Source: Acidobacteriota bacterium
GTDB taxonomy: Bacteria > Acidobacteriota > Vicinamibacteria > Marinacidobacterales > Marinacidobacteraceae
Length of the DNA: 39,608 nt
Direction of reading: 5' to 3'
Assembly: GCA_009835985.1 (NCBI GenBank)
Contig: VXWI01000042.1
Location: forward strand, 29,252-68,859
The translations under genes were made by a program, and so were the position numbers. This document shows, piece after piece, positions 1-7,617 of the stretch (its first letter is position 1; each line of letters starts with the position of its first letter). The notes below the pieces were generated by a model. The model did no database searches, was not told where the DNA came from, and saw only the letters and a program-made list of their open reading frames with translations.

Positions 1-1659
1 GCCGGTGTCGCCTCCGGTCAGAGCCCTCCGGACGCGCGCGACGCGCTCTACAACCAGGGACCGAAGCAGGAGTCGGTCGGTGATTCCGTGATGGTGAGCA
101 CCCAGCTCCCCATCGTCACCGAGACCGCCCTCGAGGTGCTCCGGAACGGCGGGAACGCGATCGACGCCTTCGTCACGATCGTCCTCCTCCAAAACGTCGT
201 GGACTACCACCAGGTGAGCCTCTTCGGCGCGATGGGCGGGCTCTACTACGAGGCGTCGAGCGGCAACTACTACGTCTTCGAGTCCTACTCGGAGCGGCCG
301 CTCGCGGGCCGCTGCGGCGAGGGCGATCCCTCTCAGGTCGCCATCGGGGGCAAGGTCGCGGGTCTCGGCGCCCTCGCCGACCGCTTCGGGACGATGGAGT
401 GGGAGAAGTACCTGGAGCCGGCCATCAAGGCGGCGGACGAAGGGGTGCTGGTCACCTCCTTCATGTACGCGAACAACTACAACAGTTGGGAGACCGGCGA
501 CCTCATCCAGCAGAACGACGAGGCGCGGGCGCACTACATGCCGGACGGCCACCTGGTCCCGGTGGGGCACCTCTGGAAGATGCCGGCGATGGCGAAGACC
601 CTCCGCGGCATCGCGTCGGAGGGGGCGGATTACCTCTACACGGGCGCCTGGGGGCAGAAGTTCGTCGAGAAGTCCCGCGAGAAGGGCTACTGCGTGAGCC
701 TCGAGGACATGGGCGCCTTCGAGGTGCGCTGGTCGGATCCGGTCCGCTCCACCTACCGGGGTTACGAGGTCCTCAGCGAGTCGCCGCCCAAGAAGGGGGG
801 CATCCAGATCGGCTACAACCTGAACATCCTCGAGAACTTCGATCTGGCGAGCATGGGCCACTTCACCGAGTCCGTGGACACCCTCGAGATCCTCACCCGC
901 ACGCTCGGCCGGGTGGAGACCGACATGCGCTACGGGGTCACCGATCCGATGGCCTTCCAGATCCCGACCGCCGTCTGGCTCTCCAAGGACTATGCGAAGT
1001 TCGGCGCGGAATTCGTGCGGACCACGATGGTGGTGCCGGGCGTGGACCTGACGCCGTCGACCGCCACGTTGGCGCTCCGGCGACCGGAGCCGGTGCGGAT
1101 CGCGCGGTCAGCCGATGCCCCGCCCATGGTGGACGAGAGCAACCACAACGTGATCGTGGACGCGGAGGGGAACTGGATCACCTCGCTCCACACCGGGCAC
1201 GGCGGCGCGCCGGGAATCTTCCTCGACGGCGTGAAGGCGACCGGCAGCGGCTTCCCCGGCCGGACGGTCGGACCCGGCCGCCGGGTGAGCCCGAACAGCA
1301 CCGGGACCATCGTGGCAAAGGACGGGGTGCCCTGGCTCTCGCTCGGCTCACCGGGCGTGCCGCCGCAACCAGTCACCCAGGTGCTGGTGAACATCATCGA
1401 CTTCGGGATGACGCCGGGAGACGCGGCGGATGCGCCGCGCTTCTTCGCCTTCCGGGGCGGCGAACAGGTACTCGCCATCGAGTCCCGGATCACCGACGAG
1501 GTGCGGAAGGGCCTCAAGGCCCGCGGCATCCGGATCCAGGACCTCGGTCCCTACAACTGGCACACCGGCTCGATGCAGATCGTCTGGCGCGACCCGGACA
1601 CCGGCAAGCTGCACGGGGTTACCGACCCCCGCCGGCTCGGCCTCGCCAAGGGGTACTAG
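1..1659 (+). CDS. Gamma-glutamyltransferase-fold (Ntn) hydrolase, 5' end missing
   Basis: The reading frame is open from base 1, so the gene begins outside the window. The first visible residues (AGVASGQS) look like the end of a signal peptide. Family landmarks are clear: an N-terminal block ending EVLRNGGNAIDAF, a VSPNSTGTIV segment, and NIIDFGMTPGDAADAPRFF near the C-terminus. Gamma-glutamyltransferases are periplasmic N-terminal-nucleophile enzymes that cleave themselves before a Thr in a TTHYSVVD motif. Here the aligned segment reads SNHNVIVD, so the nucleophile would be Ser (codon 1138-1140). The diglycine of the GSPGG oxyanion loop reads GSPGV, and the Asn after the nucleophile block appears to be His. 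The fold is secure; the gamma-glutamyl substrate is not. It ends in a four-base convergent overlap with the next gene. Confidence 0.88.
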   Translation, partial: AGVASGQSPPDARDALYNQGPKQESVGDSVMVSTQLPIVTETALEVLRNGGNAIDAFVTIVLLQNVVDYHQVSLFGAMGGLYYEASSGNYYVFESYSERPLAGRCGEGDPSQVAIGGKVAGLGALADRFGTMEWEKYLEPAIKAADEGVLVTSFMYANNYNSWETGDLIQQNDEARAHYMPDGHLVPVGHLWKMPAMAKTLRGIASEGADYLYTGAWGQKFVEKSREKGYCVSLEDMGAFEVRWSDPVRSTYRGYEVLSESPPKKGGIQIGYNLNILENFDLASMGHFTESVDTLEILTRTLGRVETDMRYGVTDPMAFQIPTAVWLSKDYAKFGAEFVRTTMVVPGVDLTPSTATLALRRPEPVRIARSADAPPMVDESNHNVIVDAEGNWITSLHTGHGGAPGIFLDGVKATGSGFPGRTVGPGRRVSPNSTGTIVAKDGVPWLSLGSPGVPPQPVTQVLVNIIDFGMTPGDAADAPRFFAFRGGEQVLAIESRITDEVRKGLKARGIRIQDLGPYNWHTGSMQIVWRDPDTGKLHGVTDPRRLGLAKGY

Positions 1660-2366
1660 CGCGAAGAGCGCCGGTCAGCTTCGCCGGCAGGGGCCTGAGC
1701 GCCGGCAAACCGGCGCTCCACCCGGCCCGTCAGGAGCATCACGCCGACGAGCGTGAGCCAGACGACGAAAGCGCCTCCCGTGACGCCGTGGATCCCGGTC
1801 GCCGCCGGGCTCCAGATGAGTTGCATGCCGGTGCCGAGGAGAAGGGACACCGGGGCAATCAGCCGGAGAGGAACGCCGGCTTTCCACTGATACCGCGCCG
1901 CCACGATGAGCGCGAGCCCCGCGACACTGAATCCAGCGAGCCCGCTGAGCCGGCGCAGGGAGGCCGCCGCCTCGACCGTCGCGGCGGGCTCCGGAGCGCC
2001 GGCGGCCAGTCCCAGGGCCACCGCTCCGGAGATGGCGGTCAACACCCCGGAAACGGCCAGCAGATTCGGGACCAGGGGCGTACCGTTCCTCTCGCGGATG
2101 ATCCACGTCTTGAGCAGGTGCCGGGCGGCGAACACGAGGCAGGCGCCGGCGATCAGGCGGCTGGCGCCTCCCATCCCGTAGAGGCCCGCTCGTTCCGCGA
2201 TGGCGGCGAGTGACTCGGCGAGCGCGGGCTGGTCCGCGTCCGGGGCCACCCGGGTGATCACCGAAACGACGGTGGCGCATGCGCTCGCAATCAGGAAGAG
2301 GCCGCCGCGACGCGCGTTCGGACTCGCTGGCCGGGCGGCGGCCTCACGGGTTTCGGCAGTGGTCAT
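1656..2366 (-). CDS. Six-helix membrane protein of unknown function
   Basis: A 236-residue integral membrane protein that I do not recognise by family. Six hydrophobic stretches can be read at roughly residues 21-38, 62-86, 100-123, 142-162, 173-190 and 195-215, joined by short loops. The N-terminus (about 20 residues) is hydrophilic and has no cleavable signal. The C-terminal tail encodes FAGAQAPAGEADRRSSR from a stretch holding one hairpin of the genome's dispersed repeat (1697-1718), so the tail may be a recent extension. It is divergent from the DUF6686-like gene, with a Fur-like palindrome 15 bases upstream of its ATG. Iron-regulated expression is therefore plausible but unproven. No clear ribosome-binding site precedes the ATG. 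Confidence 0.72.
   Translation of the reverse strand: MTTAETREAAARPASPNARRGGLFLIASACATVVSVITRVAPDADQPALAESLAAIAERAGLYGMGGASRLIAGACLVFAARHLLKTWIIRERNGTPLVPNLLAVSGVLTAISGAVALGLAAGAPEPAATVEAAASLRRLSGLAGFSVAGLALIVAARYQWKAGVPLRLIAPVSLLLGTGMQLIWSPAATGIHGVTGGAFVVWLTLVGVMLLTGRVERRFAGAQAPAGEADRRSSR
1697..1718. repeat. Single hairpin of the dispersed palindrome family, inside a coding tail
   Basis: GAGCGCCGG and CCGGCGCTC form a near-perfect stem around a CAAA loop. This matches the first hairpin of the family seen at 2730, 15124, 20482, 24777 and 36838. Here it lies inside the 3' end of the leftward membrane-protein gene instead of a gap. Confidence 0.6.
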
Positions 2367-2381
2367 GGGGTGTATTGAAAT

Positions 2382-2396
2382 TGAAACTCATTTTCA
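2382..2396. promoter_or_regulatory. Fur-like operator between two divergent genes
   Basis: TGAAACTCATTTTCA is an imperfect 7-1-7 palindrome. Against the Fur consensus arms TGATAAT and ATTATCA it matches 5 of 7 and 6 of 7 positions. It stands out as an AT-rich island in a very GC-rich window. It lies 15 bases upstream of the leftward membrane-protein ATG and 66 bases upstream of the rightward DUF6686-like GTG, so it could control both genes. The Fur assignment is by consensus only. Confidence 0.5.
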
Positions 2397-2448
2397 CTTA
2401 GGATTCCAGCCGTTCCTGCCTGAATGGCTCACGGCACCAAGACCGACC

Positions 2449-2455
2449 AAGGAGG
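2449..2455 (+). promoter_or_regulatory. Strong Shine-Dalgarno deciding the GTG start at 2463
   Basis: AAGGAGG lies seven bases before the in-frame GTG at 2463. The upstream in-frame ATG at 2424 has no such site, and the ATG at 2459 is out of frame and opens only a very short frame. Confidence 0.75.
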
Positions 2456-2462
2456 AGAATGC

Positions 2463-2693
2463 GTGCAGAAGCTCCTGGAGGAGATGGATCTCCAAGTCCT
2501 GTCCCGCGATGACCAGTTCGGCATCGTCACTCGATGTCCTGCTGGCTGCATCCACGTATGCGTGGGGAACACCACGCTACGGCTGTCGCCCAGGCAGTAC
2601 TGGAGGTTGATGGATCTTCTGATGGCGTCAGCGCGCAAGATCGATCCACCGGGCGCAGCCCCCAGCGAAGAGCGGCCCCAGGTCCTCCACTAG
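2463..2693 (+). CDS. Small DUF6686-like protein
   Basis: A 76-residue soluble protein. The core, a Cys-Pro-Ala-Gly-Cys motif followed by IHVCVGNTTLRLSPRQYW, resembles the DUF6686 pattern (paired cysteines, then I-H/Q-x-x-x-GN-x-x-L-x-L/F and an amphipathic helix). The paired cysteines could bind a metal, but no function is known to me for this family. The GTG start was chosen for its Shine-Dalgarno, giving MQKLLEEMDLQVLSRDDQ. The last 15 or so residues are Pro-rich and look disordered. A shared Fur-like site with the divergent membrane gene hints at a role under iron limitation. It is followed by an inverted pair of dispersed repeats. Confidence 0.66.
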   Translation: MQKLLEEMDLQVLSRDDQFGIVTRCPAGCIHVCVGNTTLRLSPRQYWRLMDLLMASARKIDPPGAAPSEERPQVLH

Positions 2694-2729
2694 GGAGCCT
2701 CTCCGGCGCACCTGGCGCGCGTTCGGCTT

Positions 2730-2856
2730 GGAGCGCCGGCCTCCGGCCGGCATCGCGCGGGAGCGCGAAACCCGCAGTGATGGCGCTACCTACATCTAAC
2801 GGGGTGCATTCTCGCGGCCCTGGCGGGCCGCGATGCCGGCCAGAGGCCGGCGCTCC
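2730..2856. repeat. REP/BIME-like element: inverted pair of two-hairpin repeats
   Basis: The left arm (2730-2775) starts GGAGCGCCGGCCTCCGGCC and ends in a GCGCGGGAGCGCG hairpin followed by AAACC. The right arm (2811-2856) is an imperfect reverse complement that ends in GGCGCTCC. About 35 bases separate them. The element fills the gap between the stop codons of two convergent genes, which suggests transcript-end or nucleoid function and argues against coding. Confidence 0.8.
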
Positions 2857-2863
2857 GATCTAC

Positions 2864-3760
2864 CTAGCCGATCGGCGTGCCTTTGGCGTACGCCCGTTCG
2901 CGGTGAAGCTGCTGGAGTCGCAGCGTCAGCGGGCCGCGTGACCCGCTGCCGATCCGCCGCCCGTCCACCTCGAGCACTGGCGTCAGTGCGCCCGCGGTGC
3001 CGGTCGTGAACATCTCGTCGGCGGTGTAGACCTCCGTCAGCGAGAGGTTCTTCTCGATCACCTGAAGGCCGTCCTCCCGCGCCGCCTCGATCACCGTCGC
3101 CCGGGTGACTCCGGGGAGGCACGCGTGGGTGTGCGGCGTCTCCAGCGAGGCGTCCCGGACGAAGAAGACGTTCGTGGCGTTCGTCTCGGCGACGAAACCG
3201 TCGAGGTCCAGCATGAGCGCGTCGTCGACGCCCGCGTGATTCGCCTCGATCTTCGCCAGGATGTTGTTGATCAGATTGGCGTGGTGGATTTTCGAGTCGA
3301 TGCACTGGGGGCTGTTCCGCCGGACCGAGGAGGTGATCAGGTGGATGCCCTCGGGGTCGTAGACCAGCGGCTTCCACTCGGCAAGCACGATGAGCGTGCA
3401 GCCCGACCGGTTCCACTCGGGGCTCATCCCCGAGGTCACCTTTTCCCCGCGGGACAGCGTCAGGCGGACATGGACGCCGTCCGTCATGCCGTTGGCCCGC
3501 AGCGTCTCGAAGAGCGCGGTCCGCACGGTGTCCCGCGCCGGCACCTGGCCGAAATCCATCGCGTGCGCCGAGCCGGACAGCCGGTCCAGGTGCCGGTCGA
3601 GGTCGGCGACGCGCCCCCGGTACACGCGCAGACCCTCCCAGACGGCGTCGCCCCCCTGCACCGAGCTGTCGAACACGGAGACCCTGGCCTCCGAACGGGG
3701 TTTCAGCTCGCCGTTGATCGAGACCAGGATGTCCGCGTTTCGCGGGTCAGGAAGTTCCAT
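2864..3760 (-). CDS. Class IV PLP aminotransferase (branched-chain / D-amino acid type)
   Basis: A 298-residue fold-type IV PLP aminotransferase, cytoplasmic. Visible features are the N-terminal SINGELKPRSEARVSVFDSS block with a GDAVWEGLRVYRG strand, the PLP lysine in SKIHHANLINNIL, the conserved Glu in FVAETNATNVFFV, and the CLPGVTR turn before the C-terminal lobe. The family includes branched-chain aminotransferase (IlvE), D-amino acid transaminase and aminodeoxychorismate lyase. The sequence is nearest the IlvE/D-amino acid side, but the substrate cannot be fixed by eye. The ATG giving MELPDPRNAD is 16 bases after the HigA stop. Frame extends further upstream, but only by reading back into the HigA gene. 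It is the last gene of a leftward series. Confidence 0.88.
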   Translation of the reverse strand: MELPDPRNADILVSINGELKPRSEARVSVFDSSVQGGDAVWEGLRVYRGRVADLDRHLDRLSGSAHAMDFGQVPARDTVRTALFETLRANGMTDGVHVRLTLSRGEKVTSGMSPEWNRSGCTLIVLAEWKPLVYDPEGIHLITSSVRRNSPQCIDSKIHHANLINNILAKIEANHAGVDDALMLDLDGFVAETNATNVFFVRDASLETPHTHACLPGVTRATVIEAAREDGLQVIEKNLSLTEVYTADEMFTTGTAGALTPVLEVDGRRIGSGSRGPLTLRLQQLHRERAYAKGTPIG

Positions 3761-3776
3761 GTTCGCCCGCGGCGCG

Positions 3777-4067
3777 TCACGCCGCCTCCAGGGGCGTGAT
3801 GTCCGAGAGGTCCGCGGTCTTCCGGGCACGGGCGAGGTCATGTGCCCGCTGCAGGTTCACCCAGAACTCCGCCGTGTTGCCGAAGAACTTTGAGAGCCTC
3901 ATCGCAGTATCGACGGTCAACGCGGTCTCACCCTTGACCAGCCGCTCGATGCGCGTCCGGGAGACGTTCAGGCGCTTGGCGAGCGCGTTCGCGGGCATGT
4001 TGAGCGGCTCCAGGTAGAGCTCCACGAGCACCTCGCCCGGGTGTGAGGGTTTCTCGATCAAGGTCAT
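3777..4067 (-). CDS. higA: HigA-type XRE antitoxin/regulator, no toxin partner
   Basis: A 96-residue helix-turn-helix protein with the HigA (VapI) signature. It starts PSHPGEVLVELYLEPLNM, continues through the recognition helix region RLNVSRTRIERLVKGE, and ends with the typical EFWVNLQRAHDLARA. HigA proteins bind DNA, repress their operon and neutralise a HigB/RelE-type mRNA interferase. No such toxin is visible on either side: the upstream neighbour is an M24 peptidase and the downstream neighbour is an aminotransferase. It may be a domesticated regulator or an antitoxin acting in trans. I chose the ATG at 4067 over the one at 4100, because GGAAGAGAG precedes it and the 4100 start lies inside a 17-base tandem duplication. 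Confidence 0.85.
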   Translation of the reverse strand: MTLIEKPSHPGEVLVELYLEPLNMPANALAKRLNVSRTRIERLVKGETALTVDTAMRLSKFFGNTAEFWVNLQRAHDLARARKTADLSDITPLEAA

Positions 4068-4090
4068 CGCCTGACTCTCTTCCGGGAAGC

Positions 4091-4124
4091 GGGTTTCCAT
4101 CCGAAGCGGGTTTCCATCCGAAGC
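4091..4124. repeat. Perfect 17-base tandem duplication
   Basis: GGGTTTCCATCCGAAGC occurs twice head to tail (4091-4107 and 4108-4124) in the 64-base gap between the M24 peptidase stop and the HigA start. Each copy carries a potential leftward ATG. It may be a slippage product or a duplicated binding site for the adjacent HTH protein. Confidence 0.85.
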
Positions 4125-4131
4125 GTGTTGC

Positions 4132-5553
4132 CTACTGCGCGCCGCCGATCAGCAGCAGCTCCGTCTGCTGCGGCGCGAAGTACTCCACGCCGCCCTCGGG
4201 AAGCAGCCGGGCGTTCTCCTCGATGCGGACCGGGAGCACCAGGCCATCCCACTCCGGGATCGGGGTGCTGATGTGCAACTCGACCGAGTACCACGCGTCG
4301 GCCCGCAGGGGATACCGCACGCGGTCCCCGTAGGCGAAGGGCCAGTCCACCGCGACCCGCGCCCCGATGTCGTGGGTGGAGTTCCCGACCGAATGGGAAT
4401 AGACGCCCACTTCGGGCTGCCTGGGGTCCACCTCCTCGTTGCCCCCCGTCTTCGGCTGACCGGACTGGTACCCCAGCTCCCCCACGTCTTCCATCGTCGC
4501 CTCCCAGACCTCGTGGGCGATGGCCCCCGGCTGCCAGTGACTGGTCAGGATGTCGGTGACTTCGAGCGCCTTCTCCCAGGCGTTCCGGATGCTCTCCGGG
4601 GCCTCGGTCTCCCCGGGCCGGAGCACGTAGGCGGTCCGCTTGATGTCAGTGCGGTAGTCGAGGTAGCCGACTCCGGCGTCCACCGACAGGATGTCCCCGG
4701 GCATCACGACGTGGTCTGCGCTGTTGATCGGGAGGGTCTCCCCGTCGCGCGTGATGCGCACCCCGGGCAGGAACTCGTTGATGAGCCCGAGCTCCATGGT
4801 CCGCTGCCGCATCCACCAGTGGATGTCGGCGATGGTGGTCTCCCCCACCGTGATCACCGCGTCGGAAAAGGCCTCCTCCTCCCAGGCGACCGTCCACGCG
4901 CAGAGATCGGCGAACACCGGAATCTCCTCCGGGATGTGCATCTCGCGGAAGTCACGGATCACGAGCTCCGCCGAGACCATCCGCGCGGCGTACGTCTCGC
5001 CGAGCGTCTCCTCGAGGAAGTTCCTCAGCGTCCAGGTGAGGCCGTCCGCCATGGGCAGGGTGGAGGAGACGTTGATGCCGATCCGCTGCGGATCGCGCTC
5101 CTCGATCACCCGCCGGAGATGCGGTCGGACGCCCTCCTCGGTGTAGCCGTAGAAGATTTGTACGTCGTAGGCGTCGCTGATCGTCGGGTCGCGGAGCGAG
5201 TGGGAGCCGACGAAGATCTTCTCCGGCGTGTCTTCACCGCGGTCGAAGAAGATGTAGGCGTTCCGCACGCCTCCCCAGCCGCCGCCGATCTCCGAGAGGA
5301 TCGGGTCCACGTGGTGCTCCCGGCTGAAGGTCAGCCACATGTCGATGTCGTGCGCCCGCATCGCGGGAAGCACGACCGCGTCCAGGCGCTTCGTGATGAG
5401 GTCCTTCCGGATCTGGGCGCGTTGCCTCGCGTCCGGGATGTCGAGGACCTCGGTGGGACGAGGATTGCCGTCGCCGGTCGGTTCCGCGCCCATCGGGCCG
5501 CAACCGGCGGTCAGCGCCAGCGCCGTGGTCAGTAGCAGGCTCGTTCGGGTCAT
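4132..5553 (-). CDS. M24-family metallopeptidase lipoprotein (Xaa-Pro aminopeptidase-like)
   Basis: A 473-residue protein with a lipoprotein signal (MTRTSLLLTTALALTAGC, lipid Cys at 18) and a C-terminal pita-bread domain. The two-metal ligands of M24 enzymes are all visible: Asp292 and Asp303 in SVDAGVGYLDYRTDIKR, His387 in HSVGNSTHDIG, Glu425 in WYSVELHI and Glu445 in PVRIEENARL. His387 and His394 keep the seven-residue spacing seen in methionine aminopeptidase. The N-terminal half resembles the creatinase/prolidase N-lobe. It probably trims proline-containing peptides outside the inner membrane. The start is secure: GGAGGTGAC precedes the ATG, four bases after the stop of the upstream fusion gene, so the two are co-transcribed. 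Confidence 0.9.
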   Translation of the reverse strand: MTRTSLLLTTALALTAGCGPMGAEPTGDGNPRPTEVLDIPDARQRAQIRKDLITKRLDAVVLPAMRAHDIDMWLTFSREHHVDPILSEIGGGWGGVRNAYIFFDRGEDTPEKIFVGSHSLRDPTISDAYDVQIFYGYTEEGVRPHLRRVIEERDPQRIGINVSSTLPMADGLTWTLRNFLEETLGETYAARMVSAELVIRDFREMHIPEEIPVFADLCAWTVAWEEEAFSDAVITVGETTIADIHWWMRQRTMELGLINEFLPGVRITRDGETLPINSADHVVMPGDILSVDAGVGYLDYRTDIKRTAYVLRPGETEAPESIRNAWEKALEVTDILTSHWQPGAIAHEVWEATMEDVGELGYQSGQPKTGGNEEVDPRQPEVGVYSHSVGNSTHDIGARVAVDWPFAYGDRVRYPLRADAWYSVELHISTPIPEWDGLVLPVRIEENARLLPEGGVEYFAPQQTELLLIGGAQ

Positions 5554-5557
5554 CACG

Positions 5558-7546
5558 TCACCTCCGTCTCTCTCGCGGTGGCAGGTTTCCGATCCGGGAG
5601 AGCAGGTCCCGCGCCCCCCGGTGATCGGGCTCAAGTTCCAGTAGCGCTTGGAGCGCCATCGTTGCCTCGTCGGTTTTTCCCTGACGGGCCAGCACCACCG
5701 CCCGGTTGAAGCGGGCGGGCACGAAGTCCGGCGCGGCCGCAAGGGCAGCTTCGTAGTGGCTTATCGAAGCCTCCTCGTCACCCCCCTTCGCCAGCAGGTT
5801 GCCGAGCCGGAAGTGGGCGAGGGCGAAGTCGGGCTTCACCGACGCGGCCCGCCGATAGTGCCGGAGAGCATCCTCGGATTCCCCCCGGGCTTCCAGCGCC
5901 TCCCCGAGTCCGTAGTGCGCTTCGGCGAAGTCCGGCCATTCCTCGAGCGCCCGGCGGAAGTGCGCTTCGGCCCTCTCCCGGTTCCGCTGCGCCAGCCGGA
6001 CCGTCCCGAGGTTGTGGTGCGCCTGCGGGAGTTCCGGGCGCGCCGCGATGGCCCGGTTGAAAAACCCCACCGCCCGCTCGACGTCGCCGTCGAGGAAGTG
6101 GAGACGGCCGAGGTCGCTGAGCGCGAGGGCGAAGTCGGGCCGGACGCGCACCGCGTCCTCCAGATGGCGGATTGCCTCGTCCCGCTCGCCCAGCGCGGCG
6201 AGCATTCCCGCCAGGCTGAAATGGGCCTTCTCGTCCTCCGGGTTCTGGTCCAGCTTGAACCGGTAGCCCGTGAGCCGCTCCGCCGTCTCCTTCTGCGCGA
6301 AGTCCAGCTTCAGCGCCGCGAGGTCCGCCTCCCACCTCGGAACGACCTGGATCCAGAGGTCCCCCATCTCGTCGGAGGACTCGGGGCCGTAGAGCACCCG
6401 GCGAGGCGGATCGTGTGGGTTCTGGGGGTTTCCCGCCGAGTTGTCGTAGCGGAACTCCATGGCGAGCTTCGAGCCGGCCCGCAGGGACACCCGCCGAGCG
6501 AACCGGTATTCAGCCTGCCAGTTGAAGTCCCAGTCGGGGATGTGCAGCAGCGGGCGGCGCTTCCCGTCCTCGAACTCCGCCCAGGCCCGCATCTCCTTGC
6601 CGAGGTAGTGAGCGTGCGGGTAAAGGCCCACCAGCTCCACGTCCACGGGCAGGCGGTAGACGTCCCGGATCCGGTAGTCCGCGTCGCCGGCGGGGACATC
6701 CATCGCCTTCGTGCCGAGCCGTAGCCGGGTGGAGGTGCGGGTGGGCGCTTCGCCGAAGTGGAACCCGACCTGGACCTGCACGGGAGCGGCATCTGGCCGC
6801 GGCAGGAGATGCAGTTGGAGCACCAGGTCACCGCCTTGGGGTAGCCGCCAGGTCATGCCCTCGGGAACCTCGAGCGACGTCTTCCCGGGGGTCCAGCCGA
6901 GGAAGTGGCCATCCGGACTCTCGGCGAGGCCGGCCTGCATACCGGCCCACCCCGGTTCGGGGTCGAGCGCGTCGAGGTGGCGGGCGGAGCGCGCCGCATC
7001 CACCAGCACCACGGCGTGGTGCACGACCTCGTGGTTCCCGGGCAGGAACTCCATCGCCTCGACGAACCGGTCGTGCTCCGTCGGGATCTCAACCACGAAA
7101 CTCCGAAAGACATCCCGCCCCGACGCGGGGACGACGTAGGGCTCCGGCATGGCCACGACGAGGTCGGGTTCGCCCAACTGCCAGCCGGCTGCGAACCGCG
7201 GGGCGGGCGGCAGCGCCGCCGGGTCGCCTTCGGGCGCGCCGCTGTCGGCCCAGCGCCGCAGCGTCGCGATCGCCTCGTCCGGGAGCCGCCGTTCGCCGAC
7301 GAACGGCTCGGGCCCCGGCTCGGGGAGCCAGGGAGGCATGTGCCGGGCCGCGGTCATTGCGGCGATCCGTTCGGCCCGCTCCCGGGCCCCGCCGTAGGTC
7401 TCCAGGCTGAAGGGACCGATGCCGCCCTCGCGGTGACAGGAGACGCAGTGCTCGAAGAGGATCGGGGCGACGTCCCGGTTGAACGTCGGGGGTTCCGGCG
7501 TTGTGGACGCGACTGCGGTAACCCCGAGCGCTACGAGGAGTACCAC
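5558..7546 (-). CDS. c-type haem / copper monooxygenase-like / TPR fusion protein
   Basis: A 662-residue exported protein with three parts. Residues about 22-105 form a small cytochrome-like domain with one CVSCH haem motif (Cys34, Cys37, His38) and an MPPW motif. Residues about 120-425 resemble copper type II ascorbate-dependent (PHM-like) monooxygenases: an HHAVVLVD pair (His175, His176), a LQLHLLP His, and a YPHAHYLGKEM block with His310, His312 and Met318 as candidate copper ligands. From about 430 to the end are five to six TPR repeats rich in PDFALA-type turns. The oxidised substrate is unknown. The start is uncertain: GTG at 7546 gives a short signal sequence, while frame extends about 13 codons upstream through a more convincing Lys-Arg n-region lacking ATG, GTG or TTG. 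It is tightly coupled to the M24 peptidase. Confidence 0.83.
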   Translation of the reverse strand: MVLLVALGVTAVASTTPEPPTFNRDVAPILFEHCVSCHREGGIGPFSLETYGGARERAERIAAMTAARHMPPWLPEPGPEPFVGERRLPDEAIATLRRWADSGAPEGDPAALPPAPRFAAGWQLGEPDLVVAMPEPYVVPASGRDVFRSFVVEIPTEHDRFVEAMEFLPGNHEVVHHAVVLVDAARSARHLDALDPEPGWAGMQAGLAESPDGHFLGWTPGKTSLEVPEGMTWRLPQGGDLVLQLHLLPRPDAAPVQVQVGFHFGEAPTRTSTRLRLGTKAMDVPAGDADYRIRDVYRLPVDVELVGLYPHAHYLGKEMRAWAEFEDGKRRPLLHIPDWDFNWQAEYRFARRVSLRAGSKLAMEFRYDNSAGNPQNPHDPPRRVLYGPESSDEMGDLWIQVVPRWEADLAALKLDFAQKETAERLTGYRFKLDQNPEDEKAHFSLAGMLAALGERDEAIRHLEDAVRVRPDFALALSDLGRLHFLDGDVERAVGFFNRAIAARPELPQAHHNLGTVRLAQRNRERAEAHFRRALEEWPDFAEAHYGLGEALEARGESEDALRHYRRAASVKPDFALAHFRLGNLLAKGGDEEASISHYEAALAAAPDFVPARFNRAVVLARQGKTDEATMALQALLELEPDHRGARDLLSRIGNLPPRERRR

Positions 7547-7617
7547 TGCCGCAATTGCCCGTTTCGGAACGTACCCGCTCCGCAGTTACCGCCGCAAACG
7601 CAGGCGGGGCCGCCGGG

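Noticed and set aside
2424..2462. Longer ATG start for the DUF6686-like gene
   Set aside because: No Shine-Dalgarno before 2424, while a strong one serves the GTG at 2463, and the extra residues do not match the family core.
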